Shown here piece by piece: positions 46,831 to 58,804 of a stretch of 64,000 bases of DNA. The notes beneath the pieces are model-generated. The model searched no databases. It had not been told where the DNA came from and was given only the letters and a program-made list of their open reading frames with translations. How positions within the stretch are numbered: the first letter of the stretch is position 1; each line of letters starts with the position of its first letter. The translations under genes were made by a program, and so were the position numbers. Source of the DNA: Oasisia sp. SBJ-2009 (Eukaryota; Annelida; Polychaeta; Sabellida; Siboglinidae); NCBI GenBank assembly GCA_964017155.1, contig OZ024860.1:50021583-50085582 (forward strand). Direction: 5' to 3'.

Positions 46831-47994
46831 TTTGTACCTAGTTCTTTGTTATCTGTTGTGCTGGTTCCTATTATCAAAGATAAATGTAGCATGATTAACA
46901 GCAAAGACAATTATAGACCTATTGCATTAGCTAGTATTGTGTCAAAAAAATTTGAAAACATATTGTTAGACAGAATGTCAGTTACGCGGTTAACAATGTC
47001 CAATCAGTTTGGATTTGAGAAAAAAACACAGGACAGACTTGTGTATTTATGTCTTAAAGGAAGTTATTGACAGGCATAGGAGTCTCTATGTTTACATGTT
47101 TTTAGATGTGTCTAAAGCCTTTGACAGAGTGAAACATTCTATCTTATTTCAAAAGTTGATTGACAGGGGAGTGCCTGGATATATTGTTAGACTGCTTATA
47201 TATTGGTATTCGAATCAGACTATGTGTATAAGATGGTCAGGCAAATTGTCGGAACATTTTGGTGTTACAAATGGTGTCAGGCAAGGTGGTATACTCTCAC
47301 CACACCTTTTTAATATATATATATGGGTGATTTAACCATAGCTTTAAACAAATGTAACACAAGGTGTGTAATATGTAGTACAACTATCAACCATCTTATG
47401 TATGCTGATGACTTGGTAATTCTGTCCCCATCTGTATCAAGACTGTCTGAACTGATGCAGGTATGTGGACTCTATGGGTTAAATCATGATATCAAGTACA
47501 ACTCCAAGAAAAGTGCTGTGTTAATATTTAAAAGTAACTAATAAAATTATATGAACAATGTTGATGTTCCATCATTTAAGATTAATGGTGAAACAATCCA
47601 GGAAGTGGATAATGTGAAATATTTGGGTCACTTTATTTCTAATACATTACATGATGACAAAGATATCTTACGCCAATGCCGACAACTATATGCTAGGGGT
47701 AATATACTATTGTGGAAATTTTACATGTGTTCCACTGAAGTGAAGCTGACTTTGCTTAGAACTTTCTGCTCTCCCATGTATACTGCTCAGTTGTGGTGGA
47801 ATTACACAGTAGCAAGTATACATAATCTTCATGTGGCTTACAATAATGTGTTTCGCTTATTGCTGCATCAGCCTAAATATTGCAGTGCCTCCACCATGTT
47901 TGTAGAATACCATGTACCAGATAGTAAAGCTGTAATTAGAAACCTTGTATATAAATTCATGCGGAGACTTAATGCTCTTATAATAAGTTGGTAA
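46831..47994 (+). pseudogene. Decayed LINE reverse transcriptase in the TIR element
   Basis: RT pieces in order: VPIIKDKC...NYRPIALASIVSKKFE (46.86-46.97 kb), block A (MFLDVSKAFDRVKH, about 47095-47135), block B (GVRQGGILSPHLFNIY, about 47272-47320), block C (LMYADDLVILSP, about 47395-47430), then VKYLGHFIS and LRTFCSPMYTAQLWW. Two frameshifts (between about 47009 and 47070, and near 47320) and a double stop at 47542-47547 disable it. It is a different LINE lineage from the others in the window (YADDLVIL, VRQGG). The 5' end and endonuclease are missing. Confidence 0.85.
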
Positions 47995-48387
47995 TTGCAA
48001 TTATCAACAGGGATATAAAATGGCAATCCAGGATCAGACGACATTGGATCAAAATGTTGTATATACATAATAGTTTTTGATTTAATGTACCAGTCTGGAA
48101 TGTACCATTGTGCAATGTTTTTTTCTCTATTTACCATGTGCAATACTTTTATATTTTTCTATAGTCACTTGTTTTTTTAGTGTTTATGTGGACATCTGTA
48201 TGTACTATGACAATCTGAAATAAAGATATTGAAAACACACACGACCATGCACTGGTGCAGGGCTCACTCCTATCATTGCTGTATCATTTCTACTCTACAT
48301 AAACAACTTAGTTAATGCAACCCAATAGTTATATTCCGATGCAAATGACGTTACTTAATATAATAATTAGTATTATTTGTGATGAAC
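47995..48387 (+). mobile_element. LINE 3' UTR and adjoining AT-rich DNA
   Basis: AT-rich sequence after the RT fragment with AATAAA at about 48220. The likely LINE 3' end is near 48240. The rest to 48387 has no recognisable feature. Confidence 0.5.
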
Positions 48388-48565
48388 GTTTGAAGATGTC
48401 GAGTCAGCACTGCCACTGACTGAGTCGACTCGAATTTAGCCTGTTTGAACACACTTTTTAAAGTATGCTTAAGCGCTGCTGAGTGTACCCTTCTCTGGAC
48501 ATTGTCATGCTTGGCTACAGCTGGATGGTGCACGCAACTGCTCATATAATGTCTCAGATTATAAA
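48388..48565 (-). repeat. Internal inverted repeat, right arm
   Basis: Reverse-complement partner of 46650-46830. Together they could form a stem enclosing the RT fragment. Confidence 0.75.
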
Positions 48566-48843
48566 ATGTTCAAGATCACATCACATAATGACTAAAAATA
48601 AACCTATATGCAACCAATCATGCATGCGTATTTTTCAACAAGTAAATAAACAGTTTCAATTTTAGCAGTAAAATAATAAATAACATAAGACACTTTAAAA
48701 CAAATTGGCAATACATTTTTGTGGAATCGTGAAATCTAACCACTTTAATGCATATTGCAGTTTTAAAAATATGCATGCATGATTGGTTGCATATATGTTT
48801 ATTTTTAGTCATTATGTGATGTGATCTTGAACATTTTATACAG
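48558..48843. repeat. Hairpin-forming inverted repeat (about 75-85 bp arms)
   Basis: 48558-48632 and 48757-48843 are inverted copies: ATAATGACTAAAAATAAAC against its complement, and CAACCAATCATGCATG against its complement. The loop is about 125 bp. Not obviously a known element; it could be a small foldback insertion. Confidence 0.75.
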
Positions 48844-49638
48844 ACGATCTATGTAAAATTATTTTGCTTTAAGAGGAATGTTTTAATTTTTTTTATCCCA
48901 AGAATTCATTGATTTTTTATATACAGCATATATTTCAATTTAATTGTGTGTTGATTATGTGTGTCTACTGTGCTTCAACGATGAACTAGGCAACAGTGTT
49001 TGCTTAATCAATCCAGTTCAGAGGTAATGGCGGCCACATGAGTTATACCACAAAGAATTGTACTGGGTCCAGTTATGTTCATATTATGCTTAAAGGCCAG
49101 TATTAAAACAATAAAATGATGTGCTATTTATAGAGGACATCAATATGTTTCACTTACACACAACTGCTACAGGCTTATTCAAGAAGTAAATTCAGAATAC
49201 AATAAAATATCAGTAAGGATTCATTTCAACAAAACATCACTGAACTAACATTATCTTTTCACATTTACTCCTGAAGGTAAGACGATGATCATGATGTTAT
49301 TTTAATAAATGTAACAAATATATATCATGTTTCTTCAGTAAAGTCTGTAATTATTTAAACGTAGACTAGAGGAAACTGTTCAGTATAATATAAAGATTGT
49401 TAATGTATAAGTCATTATTTTCCTCCCGTGTACGCGTTAAATGCATATTTAAGCCACTTATCACACAACAAATTACAAAACTTTGTTATGCCAAACTTGG
49501 TGCAACTATTTATTTATCCATCCAATTACCATTAATATTAAGGATAAATAAACAATACAGCTTTGTATACGAAGCAATAACTACTATATTTTTATTTCCT
49601 AAAGATGTAGCAGTAAATCCTAGCACAATCAATCGTAA
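48844..49638. other. AT-rich interior of the TIR element, nothing recognised
   Basis: AT-rich DNA with no coding region, repeat or RNA structure that I can identify. An 82-codon open frame at 49397-49645 matches no known family and is expected by chance. Confidence 0.4.
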
Positions 49639-49672
49639 CCAGTGACAGCGCTTTGTTATCCGCTGTCACTGG
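49639..49672. other. Perfect 12-bp hairpin
   Basis: CCAGTGACAGCG and CGCTGTCACTGG form a perfect 12-bp stem with a 10-nt loop, about 90 bp inside the right TIR. It could be a subterminal structure used by the element, or chance. Confidence 0.6.
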
Positions 49673-49761
49673 TCCAATTAGTCCGTGCTATAACGCTCAA
49701 ACTCCCAAATACACGTGAGCAACAACCAGCGTAGCTAGCTAGCGCTGTCGCGCGGGCCTCT

Positions 49762-49924
49762 AGATGCGCGCATGCGCAGAAACGTCAATCGGAACGTTTT
49801 TAACGACCGGAAAAATGTAAGCGCGACCATCGTAGGTAGCGCTTACGTTTATCCCCTAGATACGCGCATGCGCAGAAACGTCAATCGGAAAGGTTTTAAC
49901 GATCGGAAAAATGTAAGCGCGACA
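49762..49924 (-). repeat. Right TIR, duplicated
   Basis: Two tandem copies at an offset of about 92 bp (49762-49832 and 49854-49924). Each runs from GCGCATGCGCAGAAACG to GTAAGCGCGAC. A further GTAGCGCTTACG between them (about 49836) is a piece of the end in the other orientation. Confidence 0.85.
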
Positions 49925-51626
49925 GCGCCATTTACGTTCCTGGCGACGTCAGATTTCAAGATGGCGACGCCTTTGATCTAGGCAAACTGGGGGGGGGGGG
50001 GGGAGCGCTTTCTTCCACTTTCTACTTCGTTCTTTCAATGTAACACGTGCGCTAGCCTATTTCTCAATAAGATACACACATAGGACTACACTTGTATTAT
50101 GGTACAACGGCCTGATCGACATTCGGGTATTTTTTATGCACGATGCAAGTCAATGTGCGTGGCGCATAACACCGATTAGATTCAACAATGTCAGACTCTC
50201 TCCACTGATTTTTAGACCAAATATATCAAGCTTGTTGCGTTCGCGCGTATTAAAACCACTACACTACCCTACCCGCGCCTCTCGTAATGAAGTTTCAAAC
50301 GTAGGACCAATTGAGGTTGGCTTGCATTCTACGCAAGTGCCTAATTCTTGTCGAAAATGGAACAGAATATTCATATTCTTGTTCTCATTCACAGTACACT
50401 GTATATGCTATGTATATACCACTATTCGATGAGTTGTCTCAATGTCTCAAGCAGCCTTCCACCTATGCCTAGGCGAATAGAAGTCTGGACAGTATCTAAT
50501 TTAACATTCGTACTGCTGAGTTTCAAACTACTACACTCAACGACAGAAGTTCCCTTCATTGTGTTGGCAATCTACTCTCTGCGATCTGGAAATCTAAAAC
50601 GTGTTAGCGGCGACGCCATGAGTGCTGTATGGATGTTGCGAAACGATATATCTGAAGCATTATATGCCACTCCAAGCGATACAAGACGTTCGTTCGCATA
50701 CAGATTTACTCTGTAGTGTAATACTCTATGTAGGATGTACACTGTGTGTAGCTAGCTCAACATCAATGATTATACGATGCGACCATTGCCTGTTAGTTGC
50801 TTTTTTTTGTGGTTTCGTTTTCATATTGAACTGGCGACATGTCTGCTCTTTGGTTTCATGTCTTCCTATTTGAGTCCGAAGTGTGAGCACCGACACAGAC
50901 CCTCTGAGAATGCGACGCGCGAGTAGTGGTGAACCCCACGCATGTCTAGTATATAATTTCGTCGTGGTCTGGGTAGCTTGGAACAACCTTTGTTTTCACG
51001 TATGGCTCTTCGCCATCAATTTTATGTCTAGCTTTTCGCGTTACCTGTTTGTCGGCATAGCGCTCAAGATATTGCCATACAGCTGGCCTGTTGGCACTGA
51101 TCACTGCAGCATATGCTATTGTTTCCAAGGCAATATACCAACATATGTATTCGATCTCCGTCACTACCTAGATACAAATCTGCGTGCCGAGAAACGTGTG
51201 ACTGCAATAAATATTGGTCTCAAAACATCGAGTGATCTCTACACTTGTCTTAGAAGGAAGACATGTCAAATACGTAACCTTGAGCTACACTATTGCAAAG
51301 AATGAGGCACTTGTGTAGGTTGGTTTTGCATGCTGATTCCTAAGTATGCTTTTTCCAGTCGAGATGAATGCGTTGTGCTGGCTGTCGTGACGGTCAAAGA
51401 ATCATCAACTCAACTGTATTGAGTGGGTGTATGTGTGCATGCGAGAATGTGTGTGGCATTCGCCGCGCGAATGGTGCTTATGCATAGCAATGTTAAGATA
51501 CTTTCCGCGGTGCGATCTCGGCCTCTTACACAAGTTTCGTTTCATGTGCGTTATTTTGCATCATATTTTGATTTTACTTCTCTTGAAATACATCATATAG
51601 CGTGAAAAATAGCTCGATCAATCGTC
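49925..51626 (+). repeat. Satellite unit U14, 3' part
   Basis: Satellite resumes at GCGCCATTTACG. It has the longest poly-G tract of the window (15 Gs near 49989-50003) and a T-run insertion near 50802. Its 3' part is nearly the same as that of U13. Confidence 0.93.
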
Positions 51627-53871
51627 TGAGTAAACCGTTTCGATTGTGAGAACTGCGACATCAAAACTAATGTCCACTCGCACTAGCTGTGATACCTATG
51701 TCGATGTCATGCTATCGTTGATTTAATTCTCTCAGTGATCGGCGTACATTATCATCTACCTCAACATGTTATATAAATAAAATAACTTGATAAAAACTAG
51801 GCTTCACCCACTGTTGAATGAATGTTCCGCGTCGCCAGTGTTCACATCATCGGGCCTGGTCGGTCAGAAATGCTGCCAGAAGTCGTCGGCCATGTGTCGC
51901 TGTATCTTCACCGGGGGCAGACACCTGAGAAAAAACAATAAAAGAGCGTTAAATGTGCACGGTGTCTATGAAAATTGAAACCAGCAGGCTCATGTCTTAC
52001 ATATGCCCACATTCCTTCACCCCACTGGCGTCAAAGACGCAAATCCCACCGCGATGCGGTCGAGATTACACTAAAGAAACTGGCATCTGTCGCCAGCATC
52101 CGGCTGCGCGGCACAGTAATGGCGGCAAACCGGAAGACGCGCCACAACAATACTGTGTCGTCACGACAATACGGTAGACGCGCCATTTACGTTCCTGGCC
52201 ACGTCAGATTTCAAGATGGCGACGCCTTTGATCTAGGCAAATTGGGGAGGGGGGGGGCTTTCTTCCACTTTCTACTTCGTTCTTTCAATGTTTTACTTGC
52301 GCTAGCGTATTTCTCAATAAGATACACACATAGAACTACAGTTGTATTATGGTGCAACGGCCTGTGCGACATTCGGTTACTTTTTATGCACGATGCAAGT
52401 CAATGTGCGTGGCGTATAACATCGATTAGATTCAACAATGTCAGACTCTCTCCAGTGATTTTTAGACCAAATATATTAGGCCTCTTGCGTTCGCGCGTAT
52501 TAAAACCACTACACTACCCTACGCGCGCCTCTCGTAATGAAGTTTCAAACGTAGGATCAATTGAGATTGGCTTGCATTTTACGCAAGTACCTAATTCTTG
52601 TCGGAAATGGAACAGAATATTCATATTCTTGTTCTCATTCACAGTACACTGTATATGATATGTATATACCACTATTCGATGAGTTGTCTCAATGTCTCAA
52701 GCAGCTTTCCGCCTATGCCTAGGCAAATAGAAGTCTGGATAGTATATAATTTAACATTCGTACTGCTGAGCTTCAAACTACTACACTCAACGACCGAAGT
52801 TCCCTTCATTGTGTTGGCAATCTACTCTCTGCGATCTGGAACTCTAAAACGTGTTAACGGCGACGCCACGAGGGCTGTATGCAGGCTGTGCAAAGATGTA
52901 TCTGAAGCATTATATGCCATTCCAAGCGATACAAGACGTTCGTTCGCACACAGATTTACTCAGTAGTGTAATACTCTATGTAGGATGTACGCTGTGTGTA
53001 GCTAGCTCAACTTCAATGATTATATGATGCGACCATTGCCTGTTAGTTGCTTTGTGGTTTCGTTTTCATATTGAACTGGCGACATGTCTGCTCTTTGGTT
53101 TCAGGTCTTCCTATTTGAGTCCGAAGTGTGAGCAGCGACACAGACCATCTGAGAATGCGACGCGCGAGTAGTGGTGAACCCCACGCATGTCTAGTATATA
53201 ATTTCGTCGTTGTCTGGGTAGCTTGGAACAACCTTTGTTTTCTCGTATGGCTCTTCGCCATCAATGTTATGTCTAGCTTTTCGCGTTACCTGTTTGTCGG
53301 CACAGCGCTCAAGACATGGCAAAAGAGCAGGCCTGTTGCCACTGATCACTGTAGCTTATGCTATTGTTTCCAAAGCAATATACCAACATATGTATTCGAT
53401 CTCCGTCACTGCCTAGATACAAATCTGCGTGCCGAGAAACGTGTGACTGCAATAAATATTGGTCTCAAAACATCGAGTGATCTCTACACTTGTCTTAGAT
53501 TGAAGACATGTCAAATGGGTACCCTTGAGTTACACAATTGCAAAGAATGAGGCACTTGTGTAGGTTGGTTTTGCATGCTGATTCTTAAGTATGCTGCTTC
53601 CAGTCGAGATGAATGCGTTGTGCTGGCTGTCATGACGGTCAAAGAATCATCAACTCAACTGTATTGAGTGGGTGTATGTGTGCATGCGAGAATGTGTGTG
53701 ACATTCGCCGCGCGAATGGTGCTTATGCATGTCAATGTTAAGATACTTTCCGCGATGCGATCTCGGCCTCATACACAAGTCTCGTTTCATGTGCATTATT
53801 TTGCATGATATTTTGACATTACTTCTCTTGAATAACATCATATAGCGTGAACAATAGCTCGATCAATCGTC
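51627..53871 (+). repeat. Satellite unit U15
   Basis: Complete unit of 2,245 bp. Its first 300 bp match the start of U14, the rest is of the common type. A 227-codon open frame (51975-52658) exists because the poly-G tract has 9 Gs and joins two frames that are usually separate. No domain recognised. Confidence 0.94.
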
Positions 53872-56117
53872 TGAGTAAAACGTTTCGATTGTGAGAACTG
53901 CAACATCAAAACTAATGTCCACTCGCACTAGCTGTGATACCTATATCGATGCCATGCTATCGTTGATTTAATTCTCCATGTGACCGGCCTACATTATCGT
54001 CTACCTGAACATGTTATATAAATAAAATAACTTGATAAAAACTAGGCTTCACCCACTGTCGAATGACTGTTCCGCGTCGCCAGTCTTCACATCATCGGGC
54101 CTGGTGGGTCAGTAATGCTGCCAGAAGTCGTCGGCCATGTGTCGCTGTATCTTCACCGGGGGCAGACACCTGAGAAAAAACAATAAAAGAGCGTTATAAT
54201 ATGCACGGTGTCTAAGAAAATTGAAACCAGTAGGCTCAATTCTTACATATGCCCACATTCCTTCACCCCACTGGCGTCAAAGACGCAAATCCCACCGCGA
54301 TGCGGTCGAGATTACACTAAAGAAACTGGCATCTCTCGCCAGCATCCGGCTGCGCGGCAGAGTAATGGCGGCAAACCGGAAGACGCGCCACAACAATACG
54401 GTGTCGTCACGACAATACGGTAGACGCGCCATTTACGTTCCTGGCGACGTCAGATTTCAAGATGGCGACACCTTTGATGTAGGCAAACTGGGGAGGGGGG
54501 GGGCGTTTTCTTCCACTTTCTACTTCGTTCTTTCAATGTTTAACTTGCGCTAGCCTATTTCTCAATAAGGTACACACATAGGACTACAGTTGAATTATGG
54601 TACAACGTCCTGTGCGACATTCGGGTAGTTTTTATGCACGATGCAAGTCAATGTGCGTGGCGTATAACACCGATTAGATTCAACAATGTCAGACTCTCTC
54701 CAGTGATTTTTAGACCAAATATATTAGGCCTCTTGCGTTCGCGCGTATTAAAACCACTACACTACCCTACCCGCGCCTCTCGTAATGAAGTTTCAAACGT
54801 AGGATCAATTGAGGTTGGCTTGCATTCTACGCAAGTACCTAATTCTTGTCGGAAATGGAACAGAATATTCATATTCTTGTTCTCATTCACAGTACACTGT
54901 ATATGATATGTATATACCACTATTCGATGAGTTGTCTCAATGTCTCAAGCAGCTTTCCACCTATGCCTAGGCAAATAGAAGTCTGGAAAGTATATAATTT
55001 AACATTCGTACTTCTGAGCTTCAAACTACTACACTCAACGACAGAAGTTCCCTTCATTGTGTTGACAATCTACTCTCTGCGATCTGGAACTCTAAAACGT
55101 GTTAACGGCGACGCCACGAGGGCTGTATGCAGGCTGTGCAAAGATGTATCTGAAGCATTATATGCCATTCCAAGCGATACAAGACGTTCGTTCGCACACA
55201 TATTTACTCTGTAGAGTAATACTCTATGTAGGATGTACGCTGTGTGTAGCTAGCTCAACATCAATGATTATATGATGCGACCATTGCCTGTTAGTTGCTT
55301 TGTGGTTTCGTTTTCATATTGAACTGGCGACATGTCTGCTCTTTGGTTTCAGGTCTTCCTATTTGTGTCCGAACTGTGAGCAGCGACACAGACCCTCTGA
55401 GAATGCGACGCGCGAGTAGTGGTGAACGCCATGCATGTCTTGTATATAATGTCGTCGTTGTCTGGGTAGCTTGGAACAACCTTTGTTTTCTCGTATGGCT
55501 CTTCGCCATCAATGTTATGTCTAGCTTTTCGCGTTACCTGTTTATCGGCATAGCGCTCAAGACATGGCCAAAGAGCTGGCCTGTTGGCACTGATCACTGT
55601 AGCATATGCTATTGTTTCCAAGGCAATATACCAACATATGTATTCGATCTCCGTCACTACCTAGATACAAATCTGCGTGCCGAGAAACGTGTGACTGCAA
55701 TAAATATTGGTCTCAAAACATCGAGTGATCTCTACACTTGTCTTAGAAGGAAGACATGTCAAATGCGTACCCTTGAGTTACACTATTGCAAAGAATAAGG
55801 CACTTGTGTAGGTTGGATTTGTATGCTGATTCCTAAGTATGCTGTTTCCAGTCGAGATGAATGCGTTGTGCTGGCTGTCGTGACGTTCAAAGAATCATCA
55901 ACTCAACTGTATTGAGTGGGTGTATGTGTTCATGCGAGAATGTGTGTGGCATTCGCCGCGCGAATGGTGTATCAATATCAATGTTAAGATACTTTCCGCG
56001 GTGCGATCTCGGCCTCTTACACAAGTTTCGTTTCATGTGCATTATTTTGCATCATATTTTGACATTACTTCCCTTGAAATACATCATATAGCGTGAACAA
56101 TAGCTCGATCAATCGTC
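53872..56117 (+). repeat. Satellite unit U16
   Basis: Complete unit of 2,246 bp. It shares ATATTAGGCCTCTTGCG (54720) with U15 (52473), so the two are close relatives in this part. No gene supported. Confidence 0.94.
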
Positions 56118-57153
56118 TGAGCAAAACGTTTCGATTGTGAGAACTGCAACAGCAAAACTAATGTCCACTCGCACTAGCTGTGATACCTATATCGATCTCA
56201 TGCTATCGCTGATTTAATTCTCCCAGTGATCGGCCTACATTATCATCTACCTCAACATGTTATATAAATAAAATAACTTGATAACAACTAGGCTTCACCC
56301 ACTGTCGAATGACAGTTCCGCGTCGCCAGTCTTCACATCATCGGGCCTGGTCTGTCAATAATGCTGCCAGAAGTCTTCGGCCATGTGTCGCTGTATCTTC
56401 AACGGGGGCAGACACCTAAGAAAAAACAATAAAAGAGCGTTACAATGTGCACGGTGTCTAAGAAAATGGAAACCAGCAGGCTCAATTCTTACATATGCCC
56501 ACATTCCTTCACCCCACTGGCATCAAAGAAGCAAATCCCACCGCGATGCGGTCGAGATTACACTAAAGAAACTGGCATATGTCGCCAACATCCGGCTGCG
56601 CGGCACAGTAATGGCGGCACCCCGGAAGACGCGCCACAACAATACTCTGTCGTCACGACAATACGGTAGACGCGCCATTTACGTTCCTGGCAACGTCAGA
56701 TTTCAAGATGGCGACGCCTTTGATGTAGGCAAACTGGGGAGGGGGGGGGGGGCGCTTTCTTCCACTGTCTACTTCGTTCTTTCAATGTTTTACTTGCGCT
56801 AGCCTATTTCTCAATCAGATACACACATAGGACTACAGTTGTATTATGGTACAACGGCCTGTGCGACATTCGGGTACTTTTTATGCACGATGCAAGTCAA
56901 TGTGCGTGGTGTATAATATCGATAAGATTCAACAATGTCAGATTCTCTCCACTGATTTTTAGACCAAATATATCAGGCCTGTTGCGTTCGCGCGTATTAA
57001 AACCACCACACTACCCTACCCGCGCCTCTCGTAATGCAGTTTCAAACGTAGGAGCAATTGAGGTTGGCTTGCATTCTACGCAAGTGTCTAATTCTTGTCG
57101 GAAATGGATCAGAATATTCATATTCTTGTTCTCATTCACAGTACACTGTATAG

Positions 57154-58804
57154 ATTTAACAAGATTTAACAATATTGCCACCTAGAGAATCAACTCTAGA
57201 TGGCAGGTGGACAAGGAAGCCGTTTGGCTTATCGAGAGTCCAACCTATCTATCTAAGTATACCCCGCCCGCCTTAGGTATATGTCAGTTTTATTTTTAAA
57301 TATATTAACACTACTAGCACCTACACAATCAGCTGATAATATGTTCCATTCGTTTACTATTCTTTGGGAAAATGAAATTTTTCTAATATCTAGTCTACAC
57401 TGCTTCTTTGCTAATGTAACTCCATGTCCTCTAGACTTTCTATCTTCCTTGACCGTGAACAAAATATTTCTGTCAATATTTTCATACCCATTCAATATTT
57501 TAAAAACATCAATCTGATCTCCTCTCAATCTTCTGGTTTCTAGTGTCGTTAGACCACATTCTTTTAGACGCATTTCATAACTAATATTCCTGAGTTTTGG
57601 TATCATTTTTGTTGCTCTCCTTTGTACTCTTTCTAGCATATCAATATCCTTTTTGCGATATGGCCTCCATGCTTGTATACAATATTCTAAATGAGGCCTA
57701 ATTATTGTTTTATGAAGCGGTATTATTAGTTCTTTTTCTTTGTACACTATATTTCGCCTAATTAATCCAAGAATTTGGTATCCCTTCGCTGCTGCAATTC
57801 CACACTGCGCTGATACCTTCATGTCAGCACTAATGGTTAACCCTAAGTCCTTTTCCTTTACAGTAGTATTTAGTACACTGCCACCCATTGTATATTGTGC
57901 ATTTTCATTCCCATGCCCTGTGTGGAGGCACTTATACTTTCCAAAGTTAAACAGCATTTGCCATTTCTCATATCATTCTATCAACTTATTAAGATCATCT
58001 TGTAAATGCTGTCTATCTGCATCACTTTTAATTTTCCTAAACACTTTTGTGTCATCCGCAAACTTCAACACCTTGCTTGTTATGTCATCATCCAAATCAT
58101 TGATATATATTAAGAATAAAATAGGTCCCAATACTGATCCTTGCGGTACTTCACTCAAAACAGATTTCCAATTTGAAACCTCCCCATCAACTACTACTCC
58201 TTGTCTTCTATCAATAAGCCATTTTTCTATCCAGTTAATCATACCATTTCCTATGCCATGGGACTTTAGTTTAAGTAGTAATCTTTGGTGTGGCACTTTG
58301 TCACAGGCTTTTTTAAAATCTAAGTAGATTATATCTACTGGTAATCCCTCATCTACCCACTTTGTCACATCTTCCAAAAAACATAACATATTTGTTAAGC
58401 ATGACCTCGCTTTTAAAAACCCATGTTGAGATGTGTTTATCAATTTAGTTTTAATAAGAAAATCAACCAAGTGATCTTTAATTAGTCTTTCTAATAGTTT
58501 GCAAATCACCGATGTTAAACTCACTGGTCTATAGTTATCTGACTTGTTTCTTGAACCATTTTTAAATAATGGTATAATGTTTGCTTATTTCCATTCTAAT
58601 GGAACTATTCCCTCCTCTAATGACAAATTGAACATTGTCGCAACCGGTATGCTGATTTGATCTACAATTTCCAGCAGTAATTTGGGAGGAATCCCATCCA
58701 CTCCTGGTGATTTATTATCCTTCATATATCTTATTTTCATAGCTACCATTTTTGGGGTCACAGTTAGTTGTCCTAAATAGTCACACTCTCTCCCTTCGAA
58801 CTTA
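57154..58804 (-). mobile_element. CR1-like LINE (copy 2)
   Basis: Same 5' truncation point and same satellite junction as 26070-27718, GTATAG on the left and GTATAT on the right. Same 3' hairpin and tandem AATCTTGTTA tail. Clearly homologous to copy 1 with scattered differences. Confidence 0.9.
57253..58802 (-). pseudogene. CR1-like reverse transcriptase fragment (copy 2)
   Basis: RT fragment in one frame with a TGA replacing Trp after NKLIE (about 57970-57972) and the stop after LEWK (about 58592) shared with copy 1. Block A reads DFKKACDKV (Phe to Cys) and block B SEVPQGSVLGP (Gly to Glu), while block C FADDTK is intact. It keeps a longer C-terminus than copy 1, ending near 57253 with NIFKNKTDIYLRRAGYT. 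The stops after GIPPK and GEVSN of copy 1 are absent. Non-functional. Confidence 0.9.

Larger units (their letters stand above)
46444..49924. mobile_element. 3.48-kb terminal-inverted-repeat element with GCGC target duplication
   Basis: It begins TGTAGCGCTTACG and ends CGCGACA preceded by AATGTAAG, giving TGT...ACA inverted ends. TIRs are about 60 bp and include GATTGACGTTTCTGCGCATG (about 46481-46500) and its reverse complement near the right end. GCGC occurs directly outside both ends (46440-46443 and 49925-49928), while uninterrupted units have it once: a 4-bp target duplication. No transposase was found. The inside has an RT fragment, an inverted repeat of about 180 bp and AT-rich DNA. 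The TGT ends and 4-bp duplication recall Ginger-type elements, which is a guess. Confidence 0.85.

Noticed and set aside
48844..49638. A transposase gene for the TIR element
   Set aside because: No frame over about 80 codons and no DDE/DDD-type motif seen in this AT-rich stretch.
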